Assembly (NCBI GenBank): GCA_910585035.1
Contig: CAJUEF010000001.1
Span: forward strand, 36,380 to 54,406
Reading direction: 5' to 3'
Length of the DNA: 18,027 bases
Source: an uncultured Christensenellaceae bacterium
GTDB lineage: Bacteria > Bacillota > Clostridia > Christensenellales > MGBC116941
Shown: positions 1 through 6,717 of the stretch, piece by piece
How positions within the stretch are numbered: the stretch's first letter is position 1
Layout: each line of letters starts with the position of its first letter
The notes under the pieces: model-generated
Told to the model about the DNA's origin: nothing
What the model saw: the letters and a program-made list of their open reading frames with translations, nothing else
Databases searched by the model: none
Made by a program: the position numbers and the translations under genes

Positions 1-493
1 GGCAAGAGCAGCTTTTAAAAGAGCGTTTAACAAAGCAAAAAAGAAAAATCAAAAAATTGATATACTGATAAAGAGTAATCTTGAATATCTTTATTTACTT
101 GAAAAGGATAAATGCAGCGAACCTGATTTGGTTGCAGAGGCATTTGGCAGGCTGCTTGAGGGCATAGCAGGTATGGGATGCGATATGGATAAAAACGCAA
201 TGGGAGTTTGTTATAACCTTGGTAAATACATATATTTGCTGGATGCTTATGTAGATTATGATAAAGACGTTAAGAATGGGAGCTATAATGTCTTTCACTG
301 TAAATACGGCAACGCAGAAAATTTGATTGAAAAAATATCATTTTTGCTGGAATGCACTTTATCTGAAATGGTGCAATATTACAAAAGAATTGAAATTAAA
401 ATGAATAAAGAAATATTAGATAATATACTTTATCTTGGTATAATCGAGCCGCTTTTAAAAAAAGATAACAGCGAGGAGGGTGAGAGTAAATGA
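1..493 (+). CDS. DUF5685 family protein, C-terminal part (5' end outside window)
   Basis: The reading frame is open from base 2 with no start inside the window, so only about the last 163 codons are present. A TTG at 128 could be read as a start, but coding sequence continues upstream of it without a break and no ribosome binding site precedes it. The visible part is mostly helical and charged. It contains the stretch AFGRLLEGIAGMGCD, then YNLGKYIYLLDAYVDYDKDVKNG, which I recognise from memory as typical of DUF5685, a clostridial family of unknown function. The Asp-rich helix (LLDAYVDYDKD) recalls metal-binding helices of all-alpha enzymes, but that is only a resemblance. The stop codon overlaps the start of the next gene (ATGA), implying translational coupling with the J-domain protein. 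No function can be assigned. Confidence 0.75.
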   Translation, partial: ARAAFKRAFNKAKKKNQKIDILIKSNLEYLYLLEKDKCSEPDLVAEAFGRLLEGIAGMGCDMDKNAMGVCYNLGKYIYLLDAYVDYDKDVKNGSYNVFHCKYGNAENLIEKISFLLECTLSEMVQYYKRIEIKMNKEILDNILYLGIIEPLLKKDNSEEGESK

Positions 494-1131
494 ATCCGTA
501 TTCTGTACTTGGAGTAAGTGAAAACGCAAGTAAAGACGAAATTAAAAAGGCTTATCATAGATTGGTTAAAGAAAATCATCCTGACAGATTTTTAGACGAA
601 GAAGAAAAGAAAAAGGCGACGGAACGTTTAGCAAGGATAAATGAAGCCTATAATATGATTGAGAAAAGGCAGAGCGGCAGCGCTTTTTATAAAGAAGCGT
701 ATAAAAACGGATACAGCTCTGGGTATGGAGGTGACAGCAGTGAGGCTTTTGCAAAGGTGAGAAGCTTTCTTAGCGTTAACGATATTTTAGGCGCGCAAAG
801 CTTGCTTAACGCTATACAAAACAGAGATGCACAGTGGCATTATTTGCAGGGAATTGTTTATTTTAGACAAGGATACTATGAAGCGGCACGACGTCATTTA
901 AAAATGGCAGTTGATATGGAGCCTATGAATAGTGAATATGTTTCTGCATATAATAATCTTGAAGCAAGCGCAGGTGGATTTTTCAGCTCTAATCCTTACA
1001 TAAATATCAGAGGTTTTGATACCAGGAGCTGCCTTATGCCCGGTGTGTGTATGGCGGGATGCACGGCGCTTTGCTGTACAAGCTGTTTACTGGACAGTTT
1101 AGCTGCAACCATGAGAATGTGCAGGTGCTAG
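490..1131 (+). CDS. J-domain (DnaJ-like) protein with TPR-like region and cysteine-rich tail
   Basis: This 213-residue protein begins with a J domain (about residues 1-60) carrying the HPD tripeptide at 30-32, which in this family stimulates the ATPase of DnaK. Residues about 90-160 resemble tetratricopeptide helices (RSFLSVNDILGAQSLLNAIQ, then AQWHYLQGIVYFRQGYYEAA). The G/F-rich and CXXCXGXG zinc regions of canonical DnaJ are absent, so this is a class III J protein and not the housekeeping dnaJ. The last 33 residues contain eight cysteines (181, 187, 191, 195, 196, 199, 211, 213), which could bind metal, be lipid-modified or form disulphides; the sequence does not decide. It overlaps the DUF5685 gene by four bases and is preceded by GAGGAGGGTGAG, so the two are almost certainly co-translated. 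No dnaK or grpE lies in the window. Confidence 0.88.
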   Translation: MNPYSVLGVSENASKDEIKKAYHRLVKENHPDRFLDEEEKKKATERLARINEAYNMIEKRQSGSAFYKEAYKNGYSSGYGGDSSEAFAKVRSFLSVNDILGAQSLLNAIQNRDAQWHYLQGIVYFRQGYYEAARRHLKMAVDMEPMNSEYVSAYNNLEASAGGFFSSNPYINIRGFDTRSCLMPGVCMAGCTALCCTSCLLDSLAATMRMCRC

Positions 1132-1197
1132 TATATTGTGGATGAACTAGTCTGAAAATATGTTTTAAAGACCGGCAGTGGGCAGGTAGGTGTAAAT

Positions 1198-1225
1198 TTG
1201 CATAGTATATGACGAGGCTTATAAT
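1198..1225 (+). promoter_or_regulatory. Predicted sigma-A promoter of the mazF-like gene
   Basis: A TTGCAT -35 (1198-1203) is followed after 16 bases by a perfect TATAAT -10 (1220-1225). Transcription would start near 1232, just before the ribosome binding site AAGGAG and the ATG at 1245. The toxin gene therefore appears to be transcribed alone. Confidence 0.6.
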
Positions 1226-1244
1226 ATTTTAACAAGGAGATAAC

Positions 1245-1565
1245 ATGATTTTACGCGGTGAAGTGTACTACGCTGATTTAAGCCCGGTAATTGGCAGTGA
1301 GCAGGGCGGTGTCCGACCTGTTTTAATTATACAGAATAAATACAGCCCGACAATTATAGTAGCAGCAATTACTTCTAAGACAGATAAAAAGAAGCTGCCT
1401 ACACATGTGGATATAGGAGATGTTCTCTCTAAAGAATCCATAGTATTGCTTGAACAAATCCGTACTATTGACAAAGCCCGCCTGAGACAAAAAATCGGCG
1501 TGGTAAAAGAAGAGGTTATGAAAAAAATAGACAGCGGACTTAGTCTTAGTGTGGGAACCATGTGA
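1245..1565 (+). CDS. MazF/PemK-family endoribonuclease toxin (EndoA-like), no adjacent antitoxin
   Basis: The 106-residue product aligns throughout with Bacillus subtilis EndoA/MazF, an mRNA interferase that cuts at short specific sequences. Recognisable blocks are GEVYYADLSPVIGSEQGGVRPVL, SPTIIVAAITSKTDK, LPTHVDI and VLLEQIRTIDKARLRQKIG. The catalytic pair, Arg25 and Thr48 in B. subtilis, corresponds to Arg24 and Thr43, so the active site looks intact. Compared with my memory of the family (QN-DIGN-R/KYSPT), four residues are missing from the loop between the QN strand and SPT, and the region after HVDI is slightly shorter. The usual MazE-like antitoxin upstream is absent: the 113 bases before this gene hold only a promoter and ribosome binding site. 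The gene has its own promoter and terminator. A distant antitoxin, or a housekeeping RNase role, are both possible. Confidence 0.9.
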   Translation: MILRGEVYYADLSPVIGSEQGGVRPVLIIQNKYSPTIIVAAITSKTDKKKLPTHVDIGDVLSKESIVLLEQIRTIDKARLRQKIGVVKEEVMKKIDSGLSLSVGTM

Positions 1566-1566
1566 T

Positions 1567-1600
1567 AAAAGGGGATGCTTTGCATTCCCTTTTTATTATA
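1567..1600 (+). terminator. Intrinsic terminator after the mazF-like gene
   Basis: Arms AAAAGGGGATGC (1567-1578) and GCATTCCCTTTT (1582-1593) pair over 12 bases with one G-U, closing a TTT loop. A T-rich tail follows. It begins two bases after the stop codon. Confidence 0.85.
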
Positions 1601-1632
1601 AGTTTTTAAATTAAAAGGATTAGAGGGATTTT

Positions 1633-2481
1633 ATGAAAAATAAACTGTTACTTAAACAAATATTTGTAATAATAATTGGGTGTGCCATAGCTTCTTTTGG
1701 CATTAATGCCTTTTTAGTACCTAACAGCATAGCGGCTGGTGGGTTTTCAGGAATAGCGATACTTGTAAACACGGCAGTTGGAATTCCTGTTGGCGCAGCT
1801 TTATTTGCTTTGAATGTTCCGCTTTTTATTGCTGCTTTTCGTCAGCTTGGAAAGGGATTTGTTTTAATAAGCCTTTTTGGAACGGTTCTTTATTCTGTAT
1901 CAATTGATTTGCTCAAATTTTTGCCTGTGTTTACAAGTGATTTGGTGCTTTGTTCTATTTATGGCGGCGTGTGCGTTGGATTTGGATATGGCATTATTTT
2001 AAAATATGGCGCCACTACAGGGGGCACAGACATGATGGCCAAGCTAATATCAAATAAATACGGCAGCTTTCCCATTGGTCAAATGATGTTTTTAATGGAT
2101 TTACTTGTAATTATTTGCTCGGTAATCTTAATTGGACTTGACAAGGGATTATATGCCATAATATCTGTGTTTGTATCTACGAAAGTTATTGACATAATAA
2201 TTCAGGGAACAAGCAGATCCAAAGGCTTTTTTATCGTTACAACAAAGGGAGACGCAGTTTCAGGATCAATCATGTATCAGTTAGGAAGGGGAGTTACGAT
2301 TTTAAATGCTACAGGGGCATATACAGGCAAAAAAAGGGATGTGCTTTTATGCGCTGTAAGCAACAGAGCGGAAATTACAGCTATGAAAGAAATTATTTAT
2401 AAGTGGGATAAAGATGCCTTTGTTCTCATAGGTGATATGACGGAAATACTTGGAGAAGGATTTTATGATATTTTAGGATAG
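1633..2481 (+). CDS. YitT family membrane protein (DUF161 plus DUF2179)
   Basis: This 282-residue integral membrane protein has about six hydrophobic segments within residues 8-190, then a soluble C-terminal domain at about 218-275. The N-terminal signature FGINAFLVPNSIAAGGFSGIA and the GATTGGTDMMAKLI stretch are typical of the YitT family. The tail GRGVTILNATGAYTGKKRDVL followed by VSNRAEITAMKEII matches the DUF2179 domain, a ferredoxin-like fold found at the C terminus of these proteins. The substrate and role of the family are not settled; transport has been proposed. Length is normal. The ATG at 1633 follows an AGAGGG site. It sits between the mazF terminator and the alkC promoter, so it is probably a single-gene unit, although I see no convincing promoter of its own in the short gap after the terminator. 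Confidence 0.92.
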   Translation: MKNKLLLKQIFVIIIGCAIASFGINAFLVPNSIAAGGFSGIAILVNTAVGIPVGAALFALNVPLFIAAFRQLGKGFVLISLFGTVLYSVSIDLLKFLPVFTSDLVLCSIYGGVCVGFGYGIILKYGATTGGTDMMAKLISNKYGSFPIGQMMFLMDLLVIICSVILIGLDKGLYAIISVFVSTKVIDIIIQGTSRSKGFFIVTTKGDAVSGSIMYQLGRGVTILNATGAYTGKKRDVLLCAVSNRAEITAMKEIIYKWDKDAFVLIGDMTEILGEGFYDILG

Positions 2482-2552
2482 GTATATAAAATAAAGACAA
2501 TTTTATATAAAGTTAGATTTAAATTTGTGGTAATTACAATACTTATAACAAT

Positions 2553-2582
2553 TTGACAAACATACAGTATGTATGTTAATAT
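2553..2582 (+). promoter_or_regulatory. alkC-tetR promoter with embedded TetR-type operator
   Basis: A perfect TTGACA -35 (2553-2558) is followed after 18 bases by TAATAT (2577-2582), preceded by a TG extension. The spacer is almost entirely a 19-base near-perfect palindrome, AACATACAGTATGTATGTT (2559-2577), with 8-base arms around GTA. A palindrome of this length and placement is what a TetR dimer would use to block RNA polymerase, and a TetR gene is the second gene downstream. Binding by that protein is inferred. Confidence 0.72.
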
Positions 2583-2603
2583 GCAAATGAGAGGTAAATT
2601 ACT

Positions 2604-3338
2604 ATGAAACATAAAGATTATTACGATGATAACTACATTCAAGATTTTTCTAAAAAGCTTGCTTTGGTAATTCCTGATTTTGACCAAAAATTATTTTTAG
2701 ACAATTTAATTGGAACACTTGATAATAAGGAATTATTTGCACGTTTTGACTGTATAGTAGATGCTATGCAGAAAAGCGTGGGAAATGATTATTCAAAAAA
2801 TATTGAAGGCTTTTTTAATTTACTTGGTCCGGAACTAAAAGAGGCAAAAGGAATGTTAAGTTTTGGATGGTGGCTGTGGCCTGTTAGCAGATATGTTGAA
2901 CGGTATGGAAATTATGACTGGGAGTTATCCCTTGAATTTTTAAAAGAACTAACAAAAAGATTTACAGGGGAATACGCTATCCGTCCTTTGCTAAAAGAAC
3001 ACCCTGCCCAGGTAATGGATCAATTGATTATTTGGACAAAAGATGAGAATGTTCATGTGCGAAGACTTGCAAGCGAGGGAGTTAGAATACGTTTGCCCTG
3101 GTCGCCAAAATTATTTGTTGCACTAAATGAATTTGAGAGGTATTCGGCTATACTTACAAACTTAAAAGACGATCAAGAAAAATTTGTGCAAAAAAGCGTT
3201 GGAAATAATTTGAACGACCTTTACAAAGAAGATCCTGAAAAAGCAGAAATTATTATTGAAAAGTGGAGAAAAACAGGTCAAAGCAAGGCTCAGGAATGGA
3301 TTATTAAACATGGAATGAGAAATAAAAAGGCTGATTAA
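2604..3338 (+). CDS. AlkC-type DNA alkylation repair protein (HEAT-like 3-methyladenine glycosylase family)
   Basis: The 244-residue protein belongs to the DNA alkylation repair family built of HEAT-like helical repeats, which remove alkylated bases such as 3-methyladenine without base flipping. The AlkC branch is recognised by GWWLWPVSRYVERYG (about residues 88-102), FTGEYAIRPLL (120-130), and the highly typical RRLASEGVRIRLPW block (153-166). Alternating helices with HV, W and R residues continue to the end. There is no signal peptide, so it acts on DNA in the cytoplasm. The ATG at 2604 has a GAGAGG site 9-14 bases upstream. Its promoter contains a 19-base palindrome and the next gene encodes a TetR regulator, so expression is likely repressed until an inducer appears. 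Substrate range cannot be told from sequence; AlkD-like activity is an alternative. Confidence 0.85.
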   Translation: MKHKDYYDDNYIQDFSKKLALVIPDFDQKLFLDNLIGTLDNKELFARFDCIVDAMQKSVGNDYSKNIEGFFNLLGPELKEAKGMLSFGWWLWPVSRYVERYGNYDWELSLEFLKELTKRFTGEYAIRPLLKEHPAQVMDQLIIWTKDENVHVRRLASEGVRIRLPWSPKLFVALNEFERYSAILTNLKDDQEKFVQKSVGNNLNDLYKEDPEKAEIIIEKWRKTGQSKAQEWIIKHGMRNKKAD

Positions 3339-3403
3339 TATGTCAGTGGTGGCGGCTAAGAAAAAATATTAATTTAAAGCAGCATACTTGGAGGACTGTA
3401 AAA

Positions 3404-3988
3404 ATGAAAAAAGAGGAAGCCAGCTATAAAACTATTGCTACTTTATTAAAAGTAGCAAGACGGCACTTTACAGAGTATGGCTATTTTGACGTATCATTAG
3501 AAAATATTGCCGAAGAAGGAAACGTAACAAGAGGTGCGGTTTACCACCATTTTAAAAATAAACAAGGACTTTTTACGGCAGTGCTTGAATGTGTTCAAAA
3601 GGATGTTTCTATAGCAATAGAAAAAGAGGCGATGAAAAGCGATGATCCATGGCAACAACTAGTTTTAGGAGGGGTTGGTTTTGTAAAAGGCGCCAACGCA
3701 AAGGAGAATAAACGCATATTATTGGTTGATGCTCCGGCAGTGCTTGGTTGGGCTACCTGGAGACAAGTTGACAAGGAGAACTCAATGAATGTTTTGCAGG
3801 AACACATAAACGATTTGAAAACGTGTGGATTTTTACATAATGATGTTGATACAAAGCTTATGACTTATTCTGTTTCTGGAGCTTTAAATGAACTGGCGTT
3901 AAATTATAATGAAAATGAAACAAAAAACAGCGATGAAAAAATTATCAGCACAATAACAAAATTAGTATATGGTTTTAGAAAAATATAA
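3404..3988 (+). CDS. TetR/AcrR family transcriptional regulator
   Basis: This 194-residue protein has a TetR DNA-binding domain at its N terminus. The helix-turn-helix lies at about residues 31-51 (SLENIAEEGNVTRGAVYHHF), followed by KNKQGLFTAVLE. The C-terminal ligand-binding half contains RILLVDAPAVLGWATWRQVD (104-123), a signature I know from a common TetR subgroup whose ligands are mostly unknown. It starts 66 bases after alkC with a good GGAGGA site and has no evident promoter or palindrome of its own, so it is probably transcribed with alkC from the operator-bearing promoter at 2553-2582 and represses itself. A role in sensing alkylating or other toxic small molecules is inferred from the neighbour. 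The gap from 3989 to 4121 shows no clear terminator. Confidence 0.9.
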   Translation: MKKEEASYKTIATLLKVARRHFTEYGYFDVSLENIAEEGNVTRGAVYHHFKNKQGLFTAVLECVQKDVSIAIEKEAMKSDDPWQQLVLGGVGFVKGANAKENKRILLVDAPAVLGWATWRQVDKENSMNVLQEHINDLKTCGFLHNDVDTKLMTYSVSGALNELALNYNENETKNSDEKIISTITKLVYGFRKI

Positions 3989-4121
3989 AAGTTATTTGAA
4001 AAAATAAAGTTTTTGCAGGCTATAAAGCTAAAATGTTGTTTGTAAACTGCTTAACGCTTTTCTGTTTTAAGTGTTGTTAAATATAACATAGTATAATAAT
4101 TTAATTAAGGAGGAAATTACA

Positions 4122-4601
4122 ATGTCATACATACTAAATGGTGTAACTATTAGAACAAATGATACGAAGGATGGTTTAAAAAAGATTGATGAACTTTGGA
4201 ATGATATTATGATTGGAAGAATTCCAATTTTATTTGACAGTGAGCATAATGGTCAAGAAGGAATATCACCGGTTGCAGTATACGGCAACTATGAAGCAGA
4301 CGAGGTCGGCAATTATGATGTTAACAGTGATTATGACTTGAGTATTTTAGGAGTAATGGCGGATTTTTTTGAAGAAATGGAGCAAAAGGTAAATAGTGGA
4401 TTTTATAAAAAATATGATGTGAGTGATGAAAACGGAGATATTGGCATATGCACTCGAAAAGCGTGGAAAATTGTTTGGGATGAGCAAAAAAGTGGTAAAA
4501 TTCAAAGGTCTTTCACTACGGATTATGAAAGCTCAGTTCCTGCTAAATACGCAAAAGATAAAAAAGCACATTGTTATCTTTATATTGCAGTTCAACGATA
4601 A
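4122..4601 (+). CDS. GyrI-like / AraC-type effector-binding domain protein
   Basis: A single-domain protein of 159 residues. The pattern DELWNDIMIGRIPI at about 23-36, ISPVAVYGNYEADEVGNYDVNSDYDL in the middle, YDVSDENGDIGICTRKAWKIVWDEQ, and the ending TTDYESSVPAKYAKDKKAHCYLYIAVQ resembles the GyrI-like/AraC effector-binding fold, as in YdeE. These domains bind small amphipathic ligands; as stand-alone proteins they may sequester drugs or act as partners of regulators. No helix-turn-helix is present, so it is unlikely to bind DNA itself. A strong AAGGAGG site lies 8 bases upstream, and a TATAAT at 4092-4097 may be its -10, though no matching -35 is seen. A perfect terminator follows, so it is probably a single-gene transcript. 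Confidence 0.75.
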   Translation: MSYILNGVTIRTNDTKDGLKKIDELWNDIMIGRIPILFDSEHNGQEGISPVAVYGNYEADEVGNYDVNSDYDLSILGVMADFFEEMEQKVNSGFYKKYDVSDENGDIGICTRKAWKIVWDEQKSGKIQRSFTTDYESSVPAKYAKDKKAHCYLYIAVQR

Positions 4602-4611
4602 ATCAGAAATG

Positions 4612-4656
4612 AAAACTCCCTTAAGCGGTTTTAACAAAGGGAGTTTTTTATTTTTT
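4612..4656 (+). terminator. Intrinsic terminator after the GyrI-like gene
   Basis: Perfect 11-base arms AAAACTCCCTT (4612-4622) and AAGGGAGTTTT (4637-4647) enclose a 14-base loop and are followed by TTATTTTTT. Confidence 0.88.
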
Positions 4657-4794
4657 AGCAGTAATTCTAAGAAAGATATTTTTAGGAGTAATATACATAA
4701 AAAAATGTTTTGTTCTACCTCTTTTATATGTCGTTCGTTTGATGCTTGAATGAATAAAGCAAATAATGCTCATATTATTCTAGAGGTGATTTAT

Positions 4795-6090
4795 TTGAAA
4801 TCCGTATGGAGTATGAGCAGGCAGGGGAGCGAAGCTAAACAATTAGATGGAAATGTTACTACAGATGTTTTGATAATAGGTGCGGGCATGGCCGGAATAC
4901 TATGCGCTTATTTTTTAAAGGAGAGAGGAATAAATTATATTCTTGTTGACGGCGGCAGAGCGGGTGATGGAATAACTTGTAATACCACGGCAAAAATTAC
5001 TGCACAGCATAGCTTTATATATCAAGAAATTGTTAAAAGCTATGGGGTTGCTAAAGCCGAAATGTATCTTAAAGCTAATATGGAAGCGCTTGATAAATAT
5101 TTAGAGCTGGGACAAAAGGTTGACTGCAATATGGAAAAGGCTGATTCATATGTTTATTCTAGCGATATGCATAAAGTTGATAACGAGATTAAAGCTCTGT
5201 TACGCATTGGATATAAAACAAAGTTTATAGAAAAAGTACCTCTTCCCGTAACTGCCGCAGGAGCTGTTGGATTTGAGGGACAAGCTCATTTTAATCCTCT
5301 TATGTTTATTGATGGCATAAAAGACGAGTTGAATTTATATGAAAATACTTATGTGAAAGAGTTGGACGGCAGAAGGGCAATAACCGATAAAGGAGTTATA
5401 AGCGCTGCCAAAATAATCATAGCCACACATTTTCCTTTTATAAACAGGCACGGCTTTTACTTTATGAAAATGTATCAGCACCGCTCTTATGTTGTTGCTA
5501 TAAAGCCGGATTATAATATAGACGCCATGTATGTTGACGAGAATGATAAGGGAATGTCCTTTAGGCAGTATGAGGATATGCTTTTTGTCGGAGGAGGCGG
5601 ACATAAGACAGGTAAGCTTGGCGGCGGGTGGCAGGAATTAAGACAGTTTATAAAGCGCAATTATCATGACAGTCATGAGATTTGCCACTGGGCTGCCCAA
5701 GACTGTATGACGCTGGATAAGATTCCCTATATAGGAGAATACAGCAATGGAACTGCCGGGCTCTATGTGGCTACCGGTTTTAATAAATGGGGAATGACTT
5801 CCTCGATGGTATCCGCTATGATACTTGCAGATATGATAGAGGGAAAAGAGAATGATTATGCAAAGGTTTTTGATCCTAGCAGAAGCATGCTTAAACCTCA
5901 AATACTTGCTAATCTTGGTTCTACAGTGAAAAATTTAATAACTCCTACCAGCCCCAGATGTACTCATCTTGGATGCGCCCTTAAATGGAATAAACAGGAA
6001 AGAACTTGGGATTGTCCTTGTCATGGCTCAAGATATGATGAAAATGGGAATATTATAGATAATCCGGCAATGAGAGATTTAAAAAAATAA
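4795..6090 (+). CDS. FAD-dependent oxidoreductase with C-terminal Rieske [2Fe-2S] domain
   Basis: The protein (431 residues from the preferred start) joins a DadA/glycine-oxidase-like FAD domain to a Rieske domain, as in Bacillus YhfW. The dinucleotide-binding signature DVLIIGAGMAGILCAYFL lies at about residues 24-41 and a second FAD contact, GLYVATGFNKWGMTSS, near 320-335. Rieske ligands are all present: C389-T-H391 and C407-P-C-H410. Such proteins transfer electrons between FAD and an iron-sulphur centre; the substrate is unknown. I chose the TTG at 4795 because AGAGGTGAT sits just upstream and the resulting N terminus, MKSVWSM, matches the family. The in-frame ATG at 4750 has no ribosome binding site and adds 15 unrelated residues. 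A hairpin terminator shared with the convergent gene follows. No obvious redox partner adjoins it. Confidence 0.9.
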   Translation: MKSVWSMSRQGSEAKQLDGNVTTDVLIIGAGMAGILCAYFLKERGINYILVDGGRAGDGITCNTTAKITAQHSFIYQEIVKSYGVAKAEMYLKANMEALDKYLELGQKVDCNMEKADSYVYSSDMHKVDNEIKALLRIGYKTKFIEKVPLPVTAAGAVGFEGQAHFNPLMFIDGIKDELNLYENTYVKELDGRRAITDKGVISAAKIIIATHFPFINRHGFYFMKMYQHRSYVVAIKPDYNIDAMYVDENDKGMSFRQYEDMLFVGGGGHKTGKLGGGWQELRQFIKRNYHDSHEICHWAAQDCMTLDKIPYIGEYSNGTAGLYVATGFNKWGMTSSMVSAMILADMIEGKENDYAKVFDPSRSMLKPQILANLGSTVKNLITPTSPRCTHLGCALKWNKQERTWDCPCHGSRYDENGNIIDNPAMRDLKK

Positions 6091-6108
6091 TATTGATATA
6101 ATTAAGTA

Positions 6109-6146
6109 AAAAAGCCTATCTTTCTAAAAGACAGGCTTTTTATTTT
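6109..6146. terminator. Bidirectional intrinsic terminator between convergent genes
   Basis: Arms AAAAAGCCT (6109-6117) and AGGCTTTTT (6133-6141) pair perfectly. After one A-C mismatch, TCTT and AAGA extend the stem. A-runs on one side and T-runs on the other let it serve the + strand oxidoreductase and the minus-strand gene ending at 6162. Confidence 0.85.
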
Positions 6147-6161
6147 GGAGAGATGGAAGGA

Positions 6162-6587
6162 CTACATCAAATTAAAATTAACTTCAATTTTATCTTTGCT
6201 ATTTGCTGATACCTGGTGTGGTCTTGAACGGCGGTTATTTTTATGAGCTTTAAGGGTATAGTTAGCTCTTGGTCCCTTAAATTCATAACAGCCTTCACAG
6301 TCTGTCAGGCATTCTGCCACTACCTGTCTGTTGCGGGTTACGACAACTGTTGCCAGGTGAATGCCTTGACCTCGATATGTTACTCTGCCCTCTATTATAA
6401 TTTGATTTTCACAGGGACACTCGTTTTCTATCCGTTCCTGAGGACATTCATTGGCGGCTGTTTCCGCTTGCTCTTGAATACAAGGTCTGTTATTATTTGG
6501 TCTGCTGCTACTTTGTCTGCTGCTACTTTGTCTGTTATTATTCTGTCTGTTGTTTTTGCACTGTCTTGTATTAGACTGGTTGTTCAT
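6162..6587 (-). CDS. Asn/Arg/Ser-rich protein with carboxypeptidase-regulatory-like domain
   Basis: This 141-residue protein has two parts. Residues 1-35 are low-complexity (NNRQNNNRQSSSRQSSSRP) and come from short tandem DNA repeats: a 15-base unit occurs twice near 6507-6540. A short acidic, cysteine-containing linker (ECPQERIENECPCEN) follows. Residues about 66-141 look like a transthyretin-like beta sandwich of the CarboxypepD_reg type: IIIEGRVTYRGQGIHLATVVV, then LTDCEGCYEFKGP. Such domains are structural or adhesive. There is no signal peptide. A cationic, Asn-rich, non-secreted small protein in a clostridium could be a spore coat component, but this is only a guess. A GAGGTG site (6593-6598) fixes the ATG start at 6587. 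The opposite-strand frame over this gene is not coding. Confidence 0.75.
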   Translation of the reverse strand: MNNQSNTRQCKNNRQNNNRQSSSRQSSSRPNNNRPCIQEQAETAANECPQERIENECPCENQIIIEGRVTYRGQGIHLATVVVTRNRQVVAECLTDCEGCYEFKGPRANYTLKAHKNNRRSRPHQVSANSKDKIEVNFNLM

Positions 6588-6682
6588 GGTTTCACCTCAT
6601 TTCCATATATTTTATGTTGTTATATTAAAAGTTGTGATTTATAGGTTTATTTATTGTTTTAATATTATGATAAATAAAACGC

Positions 6683-6711
6683 TTATCATTTTTTAACTAT
6701 TGTGGTAGAAT
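6683..6711 (+). promoter_or_regulatory. Predicted promoter abutting the start of the TIM-barrel gene
   Basis: TTATCA (6683-6688), a 17-base spacer and TAGAAT (6706-6711) fit a sigma-A promoter. The ATG at 6718 is only six bases beyond the -10, so the transcript would have almost no leader. Confidence 0.5.
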
Positions 6712-6717
6712 ACACAT

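Noticed and set aside
128..493. TTG at 128 as the start of the first gene
   Set aside because: The frame is open and family-like upstream to base 2, and no ribosome binding site precedes the TTG, so it is an internal codon of a gene cut by the window edge.
1132..1244. Search for a MazE-type antitoxin frame or small RNA before the mazF-like gene
   Set aside because: Only a promoter and ribosome binding site were found; no frame of useful length and no stable hairpin.
4423..4749. 108-codon + strand frame overlapping the GyrI-like gene
   Set aside because: It overlaps a recognised gene in another frame, runs through that gene's terminator hairpin, has no ribosome binding site and resembles no family.
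6608..6616. CATAAAATA on the minus strand as a sigma-K -10 for the Asn/Arg-rich gene
   Set aside because: It fits the sigma-K -10 form, but such strings are common in A+T-rich DNA, the -35 is only two bases long, and the leader would be about 14 bases.
6243..6644. 133-codon + strand frame opposite the Asn/Arg-rich gene
   Set aside because: It is the mirror of a biased-composition gene; the minus-strand frame has a recognisable domain and a ribosome binding site and this one has neither.
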